56,589 bases of DNA, taken from positions 1 to 56,589 of the forward strand of contig DBDG01000022.1 in NCBI GenBank assembly GCA_002293475.1. The letters run 5' to 3'. Source of the DNA: Lachnospiraceae bacterium UBA938 (lineage in GTDB: Bacteria; Bacillota; Clostridia; Lachnospirales; Lachnospiraceae). Shown in pieces: positions 1 through 8,838 of this stretch (positions are counted from its first letter, which is position 1; each line of letters opens with the position of its first letter). The notes under the pieces were generated by a model, which did no database searches, had not been told where the DNA came from, and saw only the letters and a program-made list of their open reading frames with translations. The position numbers and the translations under genes are program-made.

Positions 1-63
1 TAAATCATAAATCGGGAAGCTCTTTAATATACTCTTTTATAAGAGAAGTTAGGGGGCATTTTG

Positions 64-354
64 ATGGAAGATCTTAATAATATAAAACAGCGTACTCATA
101 AACTGATGCTGACCAATCGAAGGACATGTACTATCAATGGGGTAAACGATGTATTATCCTTTGACATAAATGAAATTATTTTAGAGACGGATCAGGGTAT
201 GCTGATGATCAAGGGAAGCGAACTGCATGTAAGCCGTCTTACCTTGGAAAAGGGAGAAGTAGATATAGACGGCAAGTTTGACAGTTTTACCTACTCGGAG
301 ACAGCGGGTTATGGTACAAAGGGGGAATCTTTGTTATCGAAGCTGTTTAAGTAG
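64..354 (+). CDS. yabP: Sporulation protein YabP
   Basis: A 96-residue protein matching the YabP family of small sporulation proteins, close in length to the B. subtilis protein (about 100). It has the family pattern of a short beta-rich domain: a conserved NR-T-INGV-DV stretch near residues 18-30, then I-L-T-GML-IKG and L-LEKGEV-I-G. Family knowledge links YabP with YabQ in spore coat/cortex formation under mother-cell sigma control; its biochemical role is unknown. The start is ATG 64, because the GGGGG ribosome-binding site at 52-56 is 7 nt away; TTG 61 would be only 4 nt away. It is followed 7 nt later by yabQ. Bases 1-60 hold only the end of an upstream intergenic region. Confidence 0.93.
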   Translation: MEDLNNIKQRTHKLMLTNRRTCTINGVNDVLSFDINEIILETDQGMLMIKGSELHVSRLTLEKGEVDIDGKFDSFTYSETAGYGTKGESLLSKLFK

Positions 355-361
355 GTGAAAT

Positions 362-889
362 ATGAGTAGAGATATTTTGTTCGAAGTTAATTTTTTTCTT
401 AATTCATTTCTACTAGGGATATTAATTACTTTTGCTTATGATTGGTTTCTGATTTTGAGACGCTGCTTCCGGCACAATATTTTTATGATTTCTCTGGAAG
501 ATATCTTGTTCTGGATTGCCTGCGCGCTGGCAGTATTTTATATGCTTTATCGTGAGAATAACGGTATTCTGCGGTGGTTTGCGGTGTTGGGGGCAACGCT
601 GGGAATGTGGGTATATAAAAGGCTGGTCAGTACATATTGGGTTAATTATGTTTCAGCCTGTATCATAAAAACAGTTCATTTTATTTTAAAACCGCTTATT
701 TTTATCAGTAAGAAAATTAGCTTGCTTTTTTCGTTTATCCGCAGAAAGCTTATTGAACTGCTCAAGTATACAAAAAAGAAGTTGACGATTCAGCTAAAAC
801 TAATTAAAATGATATTATGTAAACAAAAAGCCAAGAAGGAGAGCGGTCATGGCAAGAAGAGTGGCATACCGCAGAAAACGTCAAAATAG
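362..889 (+). CDS. yabQ: Spore cortex biosynthesis protein YabQ
   Basis: A 175-residue membrane protein of the YabQ family. The N-terminal half is hydrophobic, with helices at about residues 15-30, 45-62 and 68-85. It carries the family motif F-YD--LILRR near residues 24-35. The C-terminal half is very basic and lysine-rich, probably cytoplasmic. In B. subtilis YabQ is an outer forespore membrane protein needed for cortex synthesis. Start ATG 362 follows the yabP stop by 7 nt with GGTGAAA as ribosome-binding site. The 3' end overlaps divIC by 41 bp. Its place between yabP and divIC is the conserved Firmicutes order. Confidence 0.9.
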   Translation: MSRDILFEVNFFLNSFLLGILITFAYDWFLILRRCFRHNIFMISLEDILFWIACALAVFYMLYRENNGILRWFAVLGATLGMWVYKRLVSTYWVNYVSACIIKTVHFILKPLIFISKKISLLFSFIRRKLIELLKYTKKKLTIQLKLIKMILCKQKAKKESGHGKKSGIPQKTSK

Positions 890-1154
890 ATTTAGTATGT
901 TTTTAACAGCAACAGTAGTGCTGATGCTGTTAATTGTTGTTGCCGTAGGAAGTATTTCCTTAAAAGAAAAAAAAGATCTGTATGCCGAGAGGGAACGGGA
1001 ACTTGAAGCAAAGATTACTATGGAACTGGAACGGCAGAAAGAAATAGAGGAACAGGAAAAGTACACGCATACTAAAAAATATGTAGAAGAGATGGCCAGA
1101 AAAAAACTTGGCTTGGTATACCCATATGAGAAAATTCTTAGACAGGCAGAATAA
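849..1154 (+). CDS. divIC: Septum formation initiator, DivIC/FtsB family
   Basis: A 101-residue bitopic protein: a basic N-terminus (MARRVAYRRKRQNR), one membrane helix at about residues 17-36, then a charged coiled coil (about 40-75) and the typical short C-terminal element ending A-KKLGLVYPYEKI. This is the DivIC/FtsB architecture; the family forms a complex with FtsL and DivIB in the divisome and localises to the septum. ATG 849 has AAGGAG 9 nt upstream, inside the end of yabQ, so translation is probably coupled. FtsB and DivIC cannot be separated by sequence alone, but the yabQ-divIC-spoIIE context argues for DivIC. Confidence 0.9.
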   Translation: MARRVAYRRKRQNRFSMFLTATVVLMLLIVVAVGSISLKEKKDLYAERERELEAKITMELERQKEIEEQEKYTHTKKYVEEMARKKLGLVYPYEKILRQAE

Positions 1155-1168
1155 AACATTGCAGTTTT

Positions 1169-1234
1169 TGTCGTAAAAAATATTCTTAAAAGTCCCTCGT
1201 TTTGACAAAGAATACAGATGATATTCTGTATAAT
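1169..1234 (+). promoter_or_regulatory. Spo0A-type promoter of spoIIE (0A box, -35, 21-bp spacer, -10)
   Basis: TTGACA at 1202-1207 and TATAAT at 1229-1234 are perfect sigma-A hexamers but lie 21 bp apart, not 17. A 0A-box-like heptamer TGTCGTA (consensus TGNCGAA, 6 of 7) is at 1169-1175, and a second (TGACAAA, 6 of 7) overlaps the -35 at 1203-1209. B. subtilis spoIIE and spoIIG promoters are known for spacers of 21 and 22 bp and for activation by Spo0A~P, so this arrangement is diagnostic. An inverted repeat ATACAG/CTGTAT (1213-1218 and 1226-1231) spans the spacer. Transcription would begin near 1241, 30 nt before the spoIIE ATG. Confidence 0.75.
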
Positions 1235-1270
1235 TACACCCGCAGCAAGAAATCAAGCGGGAGGTTAATT

Positions 1271-2470
1271 ATGCGTGAAAAAGAAACTTATAGTAATATA
1301 CTGCCTGAATATGGAAGGCGCCGGCTTTTAATGTATGCAGATTCCATCAGGGAACTGGCAAGTACGTTTCATTTGGCGGACAAGCCTTCCGAAGAAGAAT
1401 TAACCCCGCTGGAAATCGAGGATCGGAAAGATGTGATATGGCAGAGGCGGCTCCAGGAAAATAAGGGCATTATGGCGGAGCATCTGAAGGAGATGGCCAA
1501 AATCATGACCAAGGTCGCAGAGGAATCCCGGCGTTTTGCGCCTATGGGAGAGCGGCGCTATAAGCACATTGCCCATGCCTTAAAAGCGGTTAATATTCAG
1601 ATAAGGGATGTTTATATACTAGAAAATGAAGATGGATATATGGAACTTTCGCTGGTTCTGCGGAGCAGCAAGCAAGGAAATACCGTTACCGTGGAAGAAA
1701 TAGGTGATGTCATATCGGTGCTGCTGAATAACAGGATGACACCGTCAGCTAATAATCCGTTTTTTGTCAGTCAAGACTGGCAGACCTTTTACTATGTGGA
1801 AGAGGCACATTTCCATGTTTTGACGGGAGTGGCCAAGGCGGTCAAGGAAACCGAGAAGATATCCGGTGATAATTATGCCATCTTTGAAACGGAACCGGGC
1901 AGTCTGGCCATAGCACTTTCCGACGGCATGGGCTCCGGAAGCAAAGCCTGCCGGGACAGTTCCATGATTGTGGATTTGATGCAGAAGTTCATGGAGGCGG
2001 GTTTTCAGAAAGAAATTGCGGTTCAAATGATAAATAGTGTACTTTTGGCCGGAGCGGAGTCGGGAAATATGTCCACTTTAGATCTATGTAAGATAGATTT
2101 ATATAGCGGATTATGTGAATTTGTAAAAATAGGTTCATCCAGTTCCTATATCAAGCGGGAACATCTCGTGGACAGGATATCGGCAGGCAATCTGCCTTTG
2201 GGGATATTTAACCGCCCGGATATGGAAATTGTCCAAAGGCGGTTGCTTGACGGCGACTATGTCATCATGTTATCAGATGGAATATTGGATGCTTTATCGC
2301 AGGGGATCGGTGAAGATATGATGACCGAGCTGATCGGCGGGTGTGATCTGAAAAACCCTGGCGAGATTGCCAATGCCCTCTTAAACTTTTCAATCCATCA
2401 GAGCAAGGGCAAGATAAGGGATGATATGACGGTGTTGGTAATCGGCATCTGGGAGAAGGAAGCGCATTGA
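1271..2470 (+). CDS. spoIIE: Short SpoIIE: PP2C-type serine phosphatase lacking the membrane domain
   Basis: A 399-residue protein matching the cytoplasmic half of stage II sporulation protein E. Residues about 1-175 correspond to the linker/regulatory region (coiled stretch, then the G-RRYKHIA and VYILENEDGYMELSLVLR segments). Residues about 185-395 are the PP2C phosphatase with the metal-binding SDGMGSG motif (S217, D218, G219), later LSDGILDA, and a C-terminal RDDMTVLVIGIW. The family dephosphorylates SpoIIAA~P to release forespore sigma-F. B. subtilis SpoIIE is about 820 residues with ten membrane helices, all absent here. ATG 1271 has GGGAGG 6 nt upstream, and a Spo0A-type promoter lies directly before it, so this is a complete gene and not a decayed 3' fragment. 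Confidence 0.9.
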   Translation: MREKETYSNILPEYGRRRLLMYADSIRELASTFHLADKPSEEELTPLEIEDRKDVIWQRRLQENKGIMAEHLKEMAKIMTKVAEESRRFAPMGERRYKHIAHALKAVNIQIRDVYILENEDGYMELSLVLRSSKQGNTVTVEEIGDVISVLLNNRMTPSANNPFFVSQDWQTFYYVEEAHFHVLTGVAKAVKETEKISGDNYAIFETEPGSLAIALSDGMGSGSKACRDSSMIVDLMQKFMEAGFQKEIAVQMINSVLLAGAESGNMSTLDLCKIDLYSGLCEFVKIGSSSSYIKREHLVDRISAGNLPLGIFNRPDMEIVQRRLLDGDYVIMLSDGILDALSQGIGEDMMTELIGGCDLKNPGEIANALLNFSIHQSKGKIRDDMTVLVIGIWEKEAH

Positions 2471-2501
2471 TTTTTTATTTGGTATCAGCTATAGTATAGA
2501 T

Positions 2502-3890
2502 ATGCTGAGAAGAATAAAGGCTTTTATGGAAGAAAATCATATGATCATGCCGGGAGATATTGTTATAGCCGGAGTCTCCGGAGGCGCAGATTCTGTTTGC
2601 CTCTTTTTTGTGTTACTTGAGATGCAAAAGGAAGTGCCTTTTGCTCTTACGGTTGTGCATGTGAACCACGGGATCCGTGAAGACGCCGGAGCGGATGCCC
2701 GATTCGTGCAGCAGCTATGTGACAGACAGGGCATACAATGCCGATATTTTAGAGCGGATATTCGTAAGCAGGCAAAAGAAAAGGGTATGTCGGAAGAGGA
2801 AGAAGGGAGAGAGTTCCGTTATCAATGCTTTAGGCAGGTATTAGTTCAGGCCTTGGGCAGTGCTGCTCCCGAAAAAGGCAAAATCGCTGTGGCGCACCAT
2901 CTGGATGACAAAGCAGAGACGATGCTGTTTAATCTGTACCGCGGCAGCGGTTTAAAAGGACTGGCAGGGATCCGCCCGGTCAGAGACAATATTATCCGTC
3001 CCCTTCTTTCGGTCCGGCGCAGTGAAATAATCAGTTTTTTAGAGAGCCGGAAGCTGCCGTTTTGTACCGATCCTACCAATGCGGAAGACAGCTATGCCAG
3101 AAACCGGATCCGCCATCATATTCTGCCCCGGGCAGAGGAAATAAACCACAATGCCGTTAAGCATATGTCCCAGGCGGCTGAATATATATGGCAAGCCGAA
3201 GAGTATATTACAAGACAGACGAAAATGGTGGCGGTAAGCAGCATCGCCTTTTTTGCCGGCCAGGTTGAAATAGATCTGGATATTTTATTGAAGCAGGACG
3301 TCCTGATCCAGAAAAGATTATTTATGTATGCCTTGGAGCAGCTGGTGCACGGGCGGAAAAATATGACAGCAGCGCATATCGCTGGCCTGATGCATATTGC
3401 CGGTAGCAGCGGAAGCAAAGAAACCTGCTTGCCGGAAGGTTTATACGGGGTCAAGAAATATAATAAGTTGATAATAAAAAAAAGAATTGAGGATGAAGGC
3501 GGCTATAAGAGTTATGCCGTAAATGATTTTGAGAGTCTAAGGATTCCAAATCTGGGCATCCTTACAATCAGAATATTTCAATATATAAAAAGTCAGATTA
3601 TTCCACAAAAACCATATACGAAATGGTTTGATTATGATAAAATAACAACGTCTGCCATTTTTCGTACCGGTCGTCAGGAAGATTACCTGACGATCGACCA
3701 AGCAGGGCACCATAAGTCGCTGAAGAAATATATGATTGATGTGAAGATTCCAAGAGAAGACCGGAGCCGGACTTATGTATTGGCAGATGCTTCTCATGTC
3801 ATGTGGGTTCCCGGCTATCGGATCAGCGAATACTATAAAGTATCGGATCAGACTAAAACAATTTTGGAATTAGACGCAAATATGAGGTAA
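2502..3890 (+). CDS. tilS: tRNA(Ile)-lysidine synthetase TilS
   Basis: A 462-residue TilS. The N-terminal ATP-pyrophosphatase domain shows the PP-loop SGGADS (residues 26-31), VVHVNHGIR and HHLDDKAETMLFNLYRGSGLKGLAGI. The C-terminal TilS domain is at about residues 385-460 (RTGRQEDYLTIDQAGHHKSLKKYMID...VPGYRISEYYKV). The enzyme attaches lysine to C34 of the tRNA-Ile precursor reading AUA and is essential. The ribosome-binding site before ATG 2502 is poor; ATG 2526 is an alternative, but the longer form fits the usual distance to the PP-loop. It sits 31 nt after spoIIE and 6 nt before hpt, the conserved tilS-hpt-ftsH order. Confidence 0.95.
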   Translation: MLRRIKAFMEENHMIMPGDIVIAGVSGGADSVCLFFVLLEMQKEVPFALTVVHVNHGIREDAGADARFVQQLCDRQGIQCRYFRADIRKQAKEKGMSEEEEGREFRYQCFRQVLVQALGSAAPEKGKIAVAHHLDDKAETMLFNLYRGSGLKGLAGIRPVRDNIIRPLLSVRRSEIISFLESRKLPFCTDPTNAEDSYARNRIRHHILPRAEEINHNAVKHMSQAAEYIWQAEEYITRQTKMVAVSSIAFFAGQVEIDLDILLKQDVLIQKRLFMYALEQLVHGRKNMTAAHIAGLMHIAGSSGSKETCLPEGLYGVKKYNKLIIKKRIEDEGGYKSYAVNDFESLRIPNLGILTIRIFQYIKSQIIPQKPYTKWFDYDKITTSAIFRTGRQEDYLTIDQAGHHKSLKKYMIDVKIPREDRSRTYVLADASHVMWVPGYRISEYYKVSDQTKTILELDANMR

Positions 3891-3896
3891 CAGCAG

Positions 3897-4421
3897 ATGG
3901 GCGAAAGATTAAGTGTCTTATTGACAGAAGCAGAAGTGAATGACAAGATCCGGCAGATAGGTGAGCAGATCAGTAAAGATTATGCCGGCAAAAAGATCCA
4001 TTTGGTATGTGTCCTGAAAGGCGGCAGCTTTTTCATGTGTGAGCTGGCTAAAAGGATAACGATCCCAGTTTCTATTGACTTTATGGCAGTATCAAGCTAT
4101 GGCGGAGATACAGCGTCAAGCGGTATTGTCAGGATCATAAAAGATCTTGATGAGCCCATAACTGGAAAGGAAGTTTTAATCATAGAAGATATCGTAGATT
4201 CAGGGCGGACCCTCAACTATCTGATGGATCTGCTGAAAGACCGCAAGCCGGCCAGCCTGAGCCTGTGCACGCTTCTGGATAAACCCGACAGGAGGGTAGT
4301 AGATGTGGATGTAAAATATACCGGATTTTCGATACCGGATGTTTTCGTGGTAGGTTATGGCCTTGATTATGACCAGAAATACCGTAACCTGCCATATATC
4401 GGTAAAGTGGAGTTAGATTGA
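3897..4421 (+). CDS. hpt: Hypoxanthine phosphoribosyltransferase
   Basis: A 174-residue type I phosphoribosyltransferase. The PRPP-binding motif IIEDIVDSGRTL is at about residues 95-106. The family's LKGG loop (about 41-44), the DFMAVSSYG segment (about 61-69) and C-terminal FSIPDVFVVGYGLDYDQKYRNLPYIG are all present. It salvages hypoxanthine and guanine to IMP and GMP in the cytoplasm. Start ATG 3897 uses the GAGGTAA sequence overlapping the tilS stop, so the two are likely co-translated. Length is normal for the family. Confidence 0.96.
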   Translation: MGERLSVLLTEAEVNDKIRQIGEQISKDYAGKKIHLVCVLKGGSFFMCELAKRITIPVSIDFMAVSSYGGDTASSGIVRIIKDLDEPITGKEVLIIEDIVDSGRTLNYLMDLLKDRKPASLSLCTLLDKPDRRVVDVDVKYTGFSIPDVFVVGYGLDYDQKYRNLPYIGKVELD

Positions 4422-4453
4422 TCTGTATTATTTCAGATGGATAGGAGCTTGTT

Positions 4454-6298
4454 TTGAAAACTAATCGAAATTATAATTTTTACTTCTTTATCATTATTGC
4501 CTTAGTCTTATTAGCCGCCTTTATAGGATCACAAAATACCAGCGAAGGCGACTATACCAGAGGGGATCTACAGGTTTCCCTGAATAACGGCGAAGTTGCC
4601 CGGGTGGTTATCCAGCCCTATCGGGAGACGCCGACCGGTGAAGTAAGGGTGGATCTTGTGGATGGTCAAAGAAGGACCATGTATGTTACAGATGTTCAGG
4701 AAATTGAGCAATTACTGATAGACAGCGACATTGATCCGCAGGTTTTAAAGGTTCCGGGAGATAATTGGTTTCTGACTAGTGTATTTCCGGTCCTGCTTGC
4801 TGTAATCGTGATTGTGTTTTTCTTTGTAATAATGAATAACCAGAATAACGGCAACGGCAACCGGATGATGAATTTCGGTAAGAGCCGGGCGCGGTTATCG
4901 ACCGGTATCGGTCAGATTACCCTGAAAGATGTGGCTGGATTAAAAGAAGAAAAAGAAGATCTGGAAGAAATAGTGGAATTCCTCAAGGAACCTAGCAAGT
5001 TTGCCAAGCTTGGTGCCAGGATCCCCAAGGGAATCCTATTAGAAGGGGCTCCCGGTACCGGTAAGACACTCCTTGCGAAAGCCATTGCCGGAGAAGCGAA
5101 TGTTCCTTTCTTTACGATTTCCGGTTCTGATTTTGTGGAAATGTTTGTCGGCGTCGGCGCATCCCGCGTAAGAGACCTGTTTGAAGAAGCCAAAAAGCAC
5201 TCCCCCTGCATTATCTTTATTGATGAGATTGATGCCGTGGCTAGGCGCCGCGGTACCGGACTGGGAGGCAGCCATGATGAAAGGGAACAGACGCTGAATC
5301 AGCTGCTGGTAGAAATGGACGGTTTCGGGGTCAATGAAGGCATTATTGTCCTAGCGGCAACCAACCGTGTGGATATCCTTGATCCTGCCATACTCCGTCC
5401 CGGGCGCTTTGACCGTAAGATCAGCGTGAACCGCCCCGATGTCGGCGGCAGGGAAGATATCTTAAAAATACATGCTAAGAATAAACCTTTAGGTGAGGAT
5501 GTCGATCTGAAGCAGGTAGCCCAGACAACCGCCGGTTTCACCGGTGCCGACTTAGAAAACCTGCTGAATGAAGCCGCCATCATTGCCGCCAAGAAAGACC
5601 GCAATTTTGTCGTTCAGGAAGATGTCAAGCAGGCCTTTATCAAAGTCGGTATTGGCGGCGAGAAAAAAAGCCGTATTATCAGCGAAAAAGAAAAGAAGAT
5701 CACGGCTTATCATGAAGCTGGCCATGCTATTTTATTCCATGAGCTGCCGGATGTCGGGCCGGTACACATTGTTTCCATTATCCCTACCGGGTTGGGCGCC
5801 GCTGGCTATACCATGCCGCTTCCGGAGCGGGAGGATATGTTCATGACGAAGAGCAAAATGGAGCAGGATATTATGGTATCTTTGGGTGGGCGCATAGCCG
5901 AAGACCTGATATTTGACGAGATTACTACCGGAGCCTCCAGCGATATCAAGAAAGCCACCAGAGCGGCCCGGAGCATGGTCAAAAAATTCGGGATGTCTGA
6001 TAACATCGGCACGGTCAATTATAGCAGCGATGACGATGAAGTCTTTATTGGGCGCGACTTTGCCCAGACAAAAAGCTACAGTGACGAGATGGCCGCAGAA
6101 ATCGATAGAGAAGTTAAAATTATCATTGATGAATGTTATCAGAAGGCTAAGAAAATCATTCAGGATCGTATGGATATCTTGGAAAAATGCGCGGCCCTTT
6201 TATTAATAAAAGAAAAAATAACTAGGGAAGAATTTGAATCTTTGTACAGTATAGATCCAGTACCGGCGCCAGTAGCCGAAGGGATGGCCATCACTTAA
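4454..6298 (+). CDS. ftsH: ATP-dependent zinc metalloprotease FtsH
   Basis: A 614-residue membrane AAA+ protease. N-terminal helix about residues 7-25, extracytoplasmic domain about 30-110, second helix about 112-132. The AAA+ domain has Walker A GAPGTGKT (K204), Walker B IIFIDEID and the arginine finger region RPGRFDRK. The peptidase domain has the zinc motif HEAGH (H420, E421, H424). It degrades misfolded membrane proteins and regulators. The start is TTG 4454, supported by AGGAG at 4443-4447 with 6-nt spacing; no ATG fits. The C-terminus lacks the long glutamine-rich tail of some homologues. A strong terminator lies 148 bp downstream. Confidence 0.97.
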   Translation: MKTNRNYNFYFFIIIALVLLAAFIGSQNTSEGDYTRGDLQVSLNNGEVARVVIQPYRETPTGEVRVDLVDGQRRTMYVTDVQEIEQLLIDSDIDPQVLKVPGDNWFLTSVFPVLLAVIVIVFFFVIMNNQNNGNGNRMMNFGKSRARLSTGIGQITLKDVAGLKEEKEDLEEIVEFLKEPSKFAKLGARIPKGILLEGAPGTGKTLLAKAIAGEANVPFFTISGSDFVEMFVGVGASRVRDLFEEAKKHSPCIIFIDEIDAVARRRGTGLGGSHDEREQTLNQLLVEMDGFGVNEGIIVLAATNRVDILDPAILRPGRFDRKISVNRPDVGGREDILKIHAKNKPLGEDVDLKQVAQTTAGFTGADLENLLNEAAIIAAKKDRNFVVQEDVKQAFIKVGIGGEKKSRIISEKEKKITAYHEAGHAILFHELPDVGPVHIVSIIPTGLGAAGYTMPLPEREDMFMTKSKMEQDIMVSLGGRIAEDLIFDEITTGASSDIKKATRAARSMVKKFGMSDNIGTVNYSSDDDEVFIGRDFAQTKSYSDEMAAEIDREVKIIIDECYQKAKKIIQDRMDILEKCAALLLIKEKITREEFESLYSIDPVPAPVAEGMAIT

Positions 6299-6528
6299 TG
6301 TATATTTTGCACAAAAACACCATTGTTTTTTTGTAAGATTTGTTAACAATGAGGATTTACGAAGCTAATAAGCTATGTTAGTATTTATGCATACCCCCAA
6401 TACCTATATTTTTTTGCGTCCCATAAGTAAAAAAAACCTTCTCTCAAAAAGGACAGCGTATGCTGTCCTTTTTGTTATGATCAGCAATGTGAAAGCTGTG
6501 CTTCCAGAGTGTTCATAGCAGTTTACTA
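6299..6528. other. Intergenic region between ftsH and the GH13 gene
   Basis: About 330 bp separate ftsH from the next start codon. The left part is AT-rich with a loose inverted repeat (CATTGTT 6321-6327, AACAATG 6345-6351) whose U-rich stretch lies inside the loop, so it is not a terminator. A proper terminator is at 6446-6473 and the promoter of the next gene at 6529-6557; both are listed separately. No convincing small ORF or RNA was seen. Confidence 0.5.
6446..6473 (+). terminator. Rho-independent terminator after ftsH
   Basis: Perfect 12-bp inverted repeat AAAAAGGACAGC / GCTGTCCTTTTT with a GTAT loop, ending in a T run. It closes the yabP-to-ftsH block. It is symmetric in A/T flanks but no gene converges on it from the right. 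Confidence 0.9.
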
Positions 6529-6557
6529 TTGATTATATATCTCATATAAGATAAAAT
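6529..6557 (+). promoter_or_regulatory. Sigma-A promoter of the GH13 gene
   Basis: TTGATT at 6529-6534, 17-bp spacer, TAAAAT at 6552-6557, about 65 nt before ATG 6631 in a very AT-rich region. Confidence 0.55.
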
Positions 6558-6630
6558 AAAAAACATACGAACACAATATATAGCTTAAAAATAAAAATAA
6601 TAATAAATCTTGTGTCGAAAAGAGGATCTT

Positions 6631-8763
6631 ATGGATTTTGGTTTTAACAAAGAAGCATTATTCAGTGATATGACGGAAGATTACGTATCACCTATGGAAC
6701 CCAAAGCTTATGACAGAGTAACGATCCGGTTTCGGACAGAAAAAAATAATATTGACAGGATCTATTTGGTAAACGGTAACGAAAAGAATTTGATGCTGAA
6801 GGCAGAATCCGATGAACAGTTTGATTATTATGAGCATGTAGATCAGCTGGAAGGAGAAGTGTTTTTATATTATTTTGAAATACAGGCCGGACAGATAAGC
6901 TGTTATTACGATATGCGCGGTGTTGCTCAGGATATCAGCAGTTACCATATGATGCGTATTATTCCTGGCTTTAAGACTCCTGATTGGGCTAAGGGAGCTG
7001 TAATCTATCAGATCTATGTAGACCGTTTTTATAACGGCAATGACCGGAATGACGTGCTGACCGGAGAGTATCAGTATGTGAATGATAAGACGGTCAAGGT
7101 AGATGACTGGTACAAATACCCTGCTGCCATGGGAGTGAGGGAATTTTACGGCGGCGATCTGCAGGGCGTTATTGATAAAATGGATTATCTCAAGGAACTG
7201 GGCATTGATGTAATTTATTTTAATCCTCTGTTCGTATCTCCTTCCAATCATAAATATGATATTCAGGATTATGACTATATTGATCCTCATTTCGGCAATA
7301 TCGTCAATGATAACGGGGAGCTGCTAGGTTCTGATCAGTATGAGAACCGATATGCCAGTAAATATATTAACCGTGTCTCTAATAAGAATAATCTTGAGGC
7401 CAGTAATCTGTTATTCGCTAAACTAGTGAAGGAAGCCCATGCCAGAGGGATTAAGGTTATTCTGGACGGGGTGTTTAATCACTGCGGTTCCTTTAATAAA
7501 TGGATGGACCGGGAGCGCATATATGAAAACGTCGCCGGATACGCGAAGGGAGCTTTTGTTGACCGGGAAAGCCCATATCACGATTATTTTCGCTTCCATC
7601 GTCAGGAGGATTGGCCATATAACAGTAACTATGACGGATGGTGGGGTTTTGACACCTTACCAAAGCTGAATTATGAAGCCTCTAATGAACTGTTTCACTA
7701 TATGATGAATATTGCCGCGAAGTGGGTATCGCCACCTTACAATGCTGACGGATGGCGTCTCGACGTGGCGGCGGATCTGGGCTATTCACCGGAATATAAT
7801 CATTATTTCTGGAAAGAATTCCGCAAGACGGTGAAACGCGCCAATCCTGATGCTATCATTTTGGCCGAGCACTACGGCAATTCTTCGGAATGGCTGAAAG
7901 GTGACGAATGGGATACAGTAATGAATTACGATGCTTTTATGGAACCGCTTACGTGGTTTCTTACCGGCATGGAAAAACATAGTGACGACTATCGGGAAGA
8001 CTTATTTGGCAATACCGCGAGCTTCTGGGAGGCGATGCGCACTCATCTAGCCAGCTTTACGATGCCGTCTTTACTGGTGGCCATGAATGAACTGTCAAAC
8101 CACGATCATTCTCGTTTTCTGACACGTACGAATAAAAGGGTTGGCAGGACAAATAATCTTGGCGCGGCAGCGGCGGATGAAGGAATCAATAAGGCCGTAA
8201 TGCGGGAAGCGGTTGTCATGCAGATGACCTGGCCAGGAGCCCCGACTATTTATTATGGTGATGAAGCAGGGGTGTGTGGTTTTACTGATCCGGACAATAG
8301 GAGGACATATCCCTGGGGACGTGAGGATAAGGAAATGATCGCCTTTCATAAAGAAATGATCAGGATACACAAGGAAAATAAGGAATTCTTGTCGGGTTCC
8401 CTCAGGTCTTTGGAAGGAGATTATAACCTGCTTGCCTATGCCAGATTCAACAGAACAGAACAGTCAGTTATAATAGTAAATAATAGCAATCACGAGATAC
8501 ACAAGGAAATAACCATATGGCATCTGGGCGTACCAAAGCAGGGTGTGATGAAGCAATTGATGTTTACCGATGCGGAAGGATATAGTACGGAAGAAAAAGA
8601 ATATATGGTAGAATCTGGAAAATTAAATATTTCACTGCCTAAAACCGCAGCAATCATACTGAAATACCGAAATAGCAAGGGTGCGGACGAAAAAAGCTTG
8701 ATTGAAAAGAATCAGCAGGAAAAGAAAGCGGAACAGCGAAAAATTCCGATATTTAGATATTAA
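6631..8763 (+). CDS. GH13 alpha-glycosidase, neopullulanase/maltogenic-amylase-like
   Basis: A 710-residue glycoside hydrolase family 13 enzyme. Residues about 1-120 form an N-terminal beta domain of the CBM34 type. The TIM barrel starts at WAKGAVIYQIYVDRFYNGN (about 126). Catalytic residues are visible: nucleophile D378 (GWRLDVAADL), acid/base E413 (ILAEHYG) and transition-state stabiliser D492 (NHDHSR). The C-terminal beta domain runs to about 680, followed by a charged K/E/Q-rich tail. No signal peptide, so it acts on imported or stored maltodextrins/glycogen in the cytoplasm. ATG 6631 follows AGAGG by 5 nt; an upstream in-frame TTG start lacks a site. The exact substrate (alpha-1,4 or 1,6 bonds) cannot be read from sequence. 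Confidence 0.9.
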   Translation: MDFGFNKEALFSDMTEDYVSPMEPKAYDRVTIRFRTEKNNIDRIYLVNGNEKNLMLKAESDEQFDYYEHVDQLEGEVFLYYFEIQAGQISCYYDMRGVAQDISSYHMMRIIPGFKTPDWAKGAVIYQIYVDRFYNGNDRNDVLTGEYQYVNDKTVKVDDWYKYPAAMGVREFYGGDLQGVIDKMDYLKELGIDVIYFNPLFVSPSNHKYDIQDYDYIDPHFGNIVNDNGELLGSDQYENRYASKYINRVSNKNNLEASNLLFAKLVKEAHARGIKVILDGVFNHCGSFNKWMDRERIYENVAGYAKGAFVDRESPYHDYFRFHRQEDWPYNSNYDGWWGFDTLPKLNYEASNELFHYMMNIAAKWVSPPYNADGWRLDVAADLGYSPEYNHYFWKEFRKTVKRANPDAIILAEHYGNSSEWLKGDEWDTVMNYDAFMEPLTWFLTGMEKHSDDYREDLFGNTASFWEAMRTHLASFTMPSLLVAMNELSNHDHSRFLTRTNKRVGRTNNLGAAAADEGINKAVMREAVVMQMTWPGAPTIYYGDEAGVCGFTDPDNRRTYPWGREDKEMIAFHKEMIRIHKENKEFLSGSLRSLEGDYNLLAYARFNRTEQSVIIVNNSNHEIHKEITIWHLGVPKQGVMKQLMFTDAEGYSTEEKEYMVESGKLNISLPKTAAIILKYRNSKGADEKSLIEKNQQEKKAEQRKIPIFRY

Positions 8764-8838
8764 TACTAAAAATTACTAAAAATACTAGAAGAAATATTTG
8801 CTTTTTATGGTGGAATTTACTTTTTGCATGTAATACTC

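Noticed and set aside
1155..1270. A decayed 5' part of spoIIE (frameshifted membrane domain) upstream of the short gene.
   Set aside because: Only 116 bp lie before it, filled by the promoter; no hydrophobic coding remnant in any frame.
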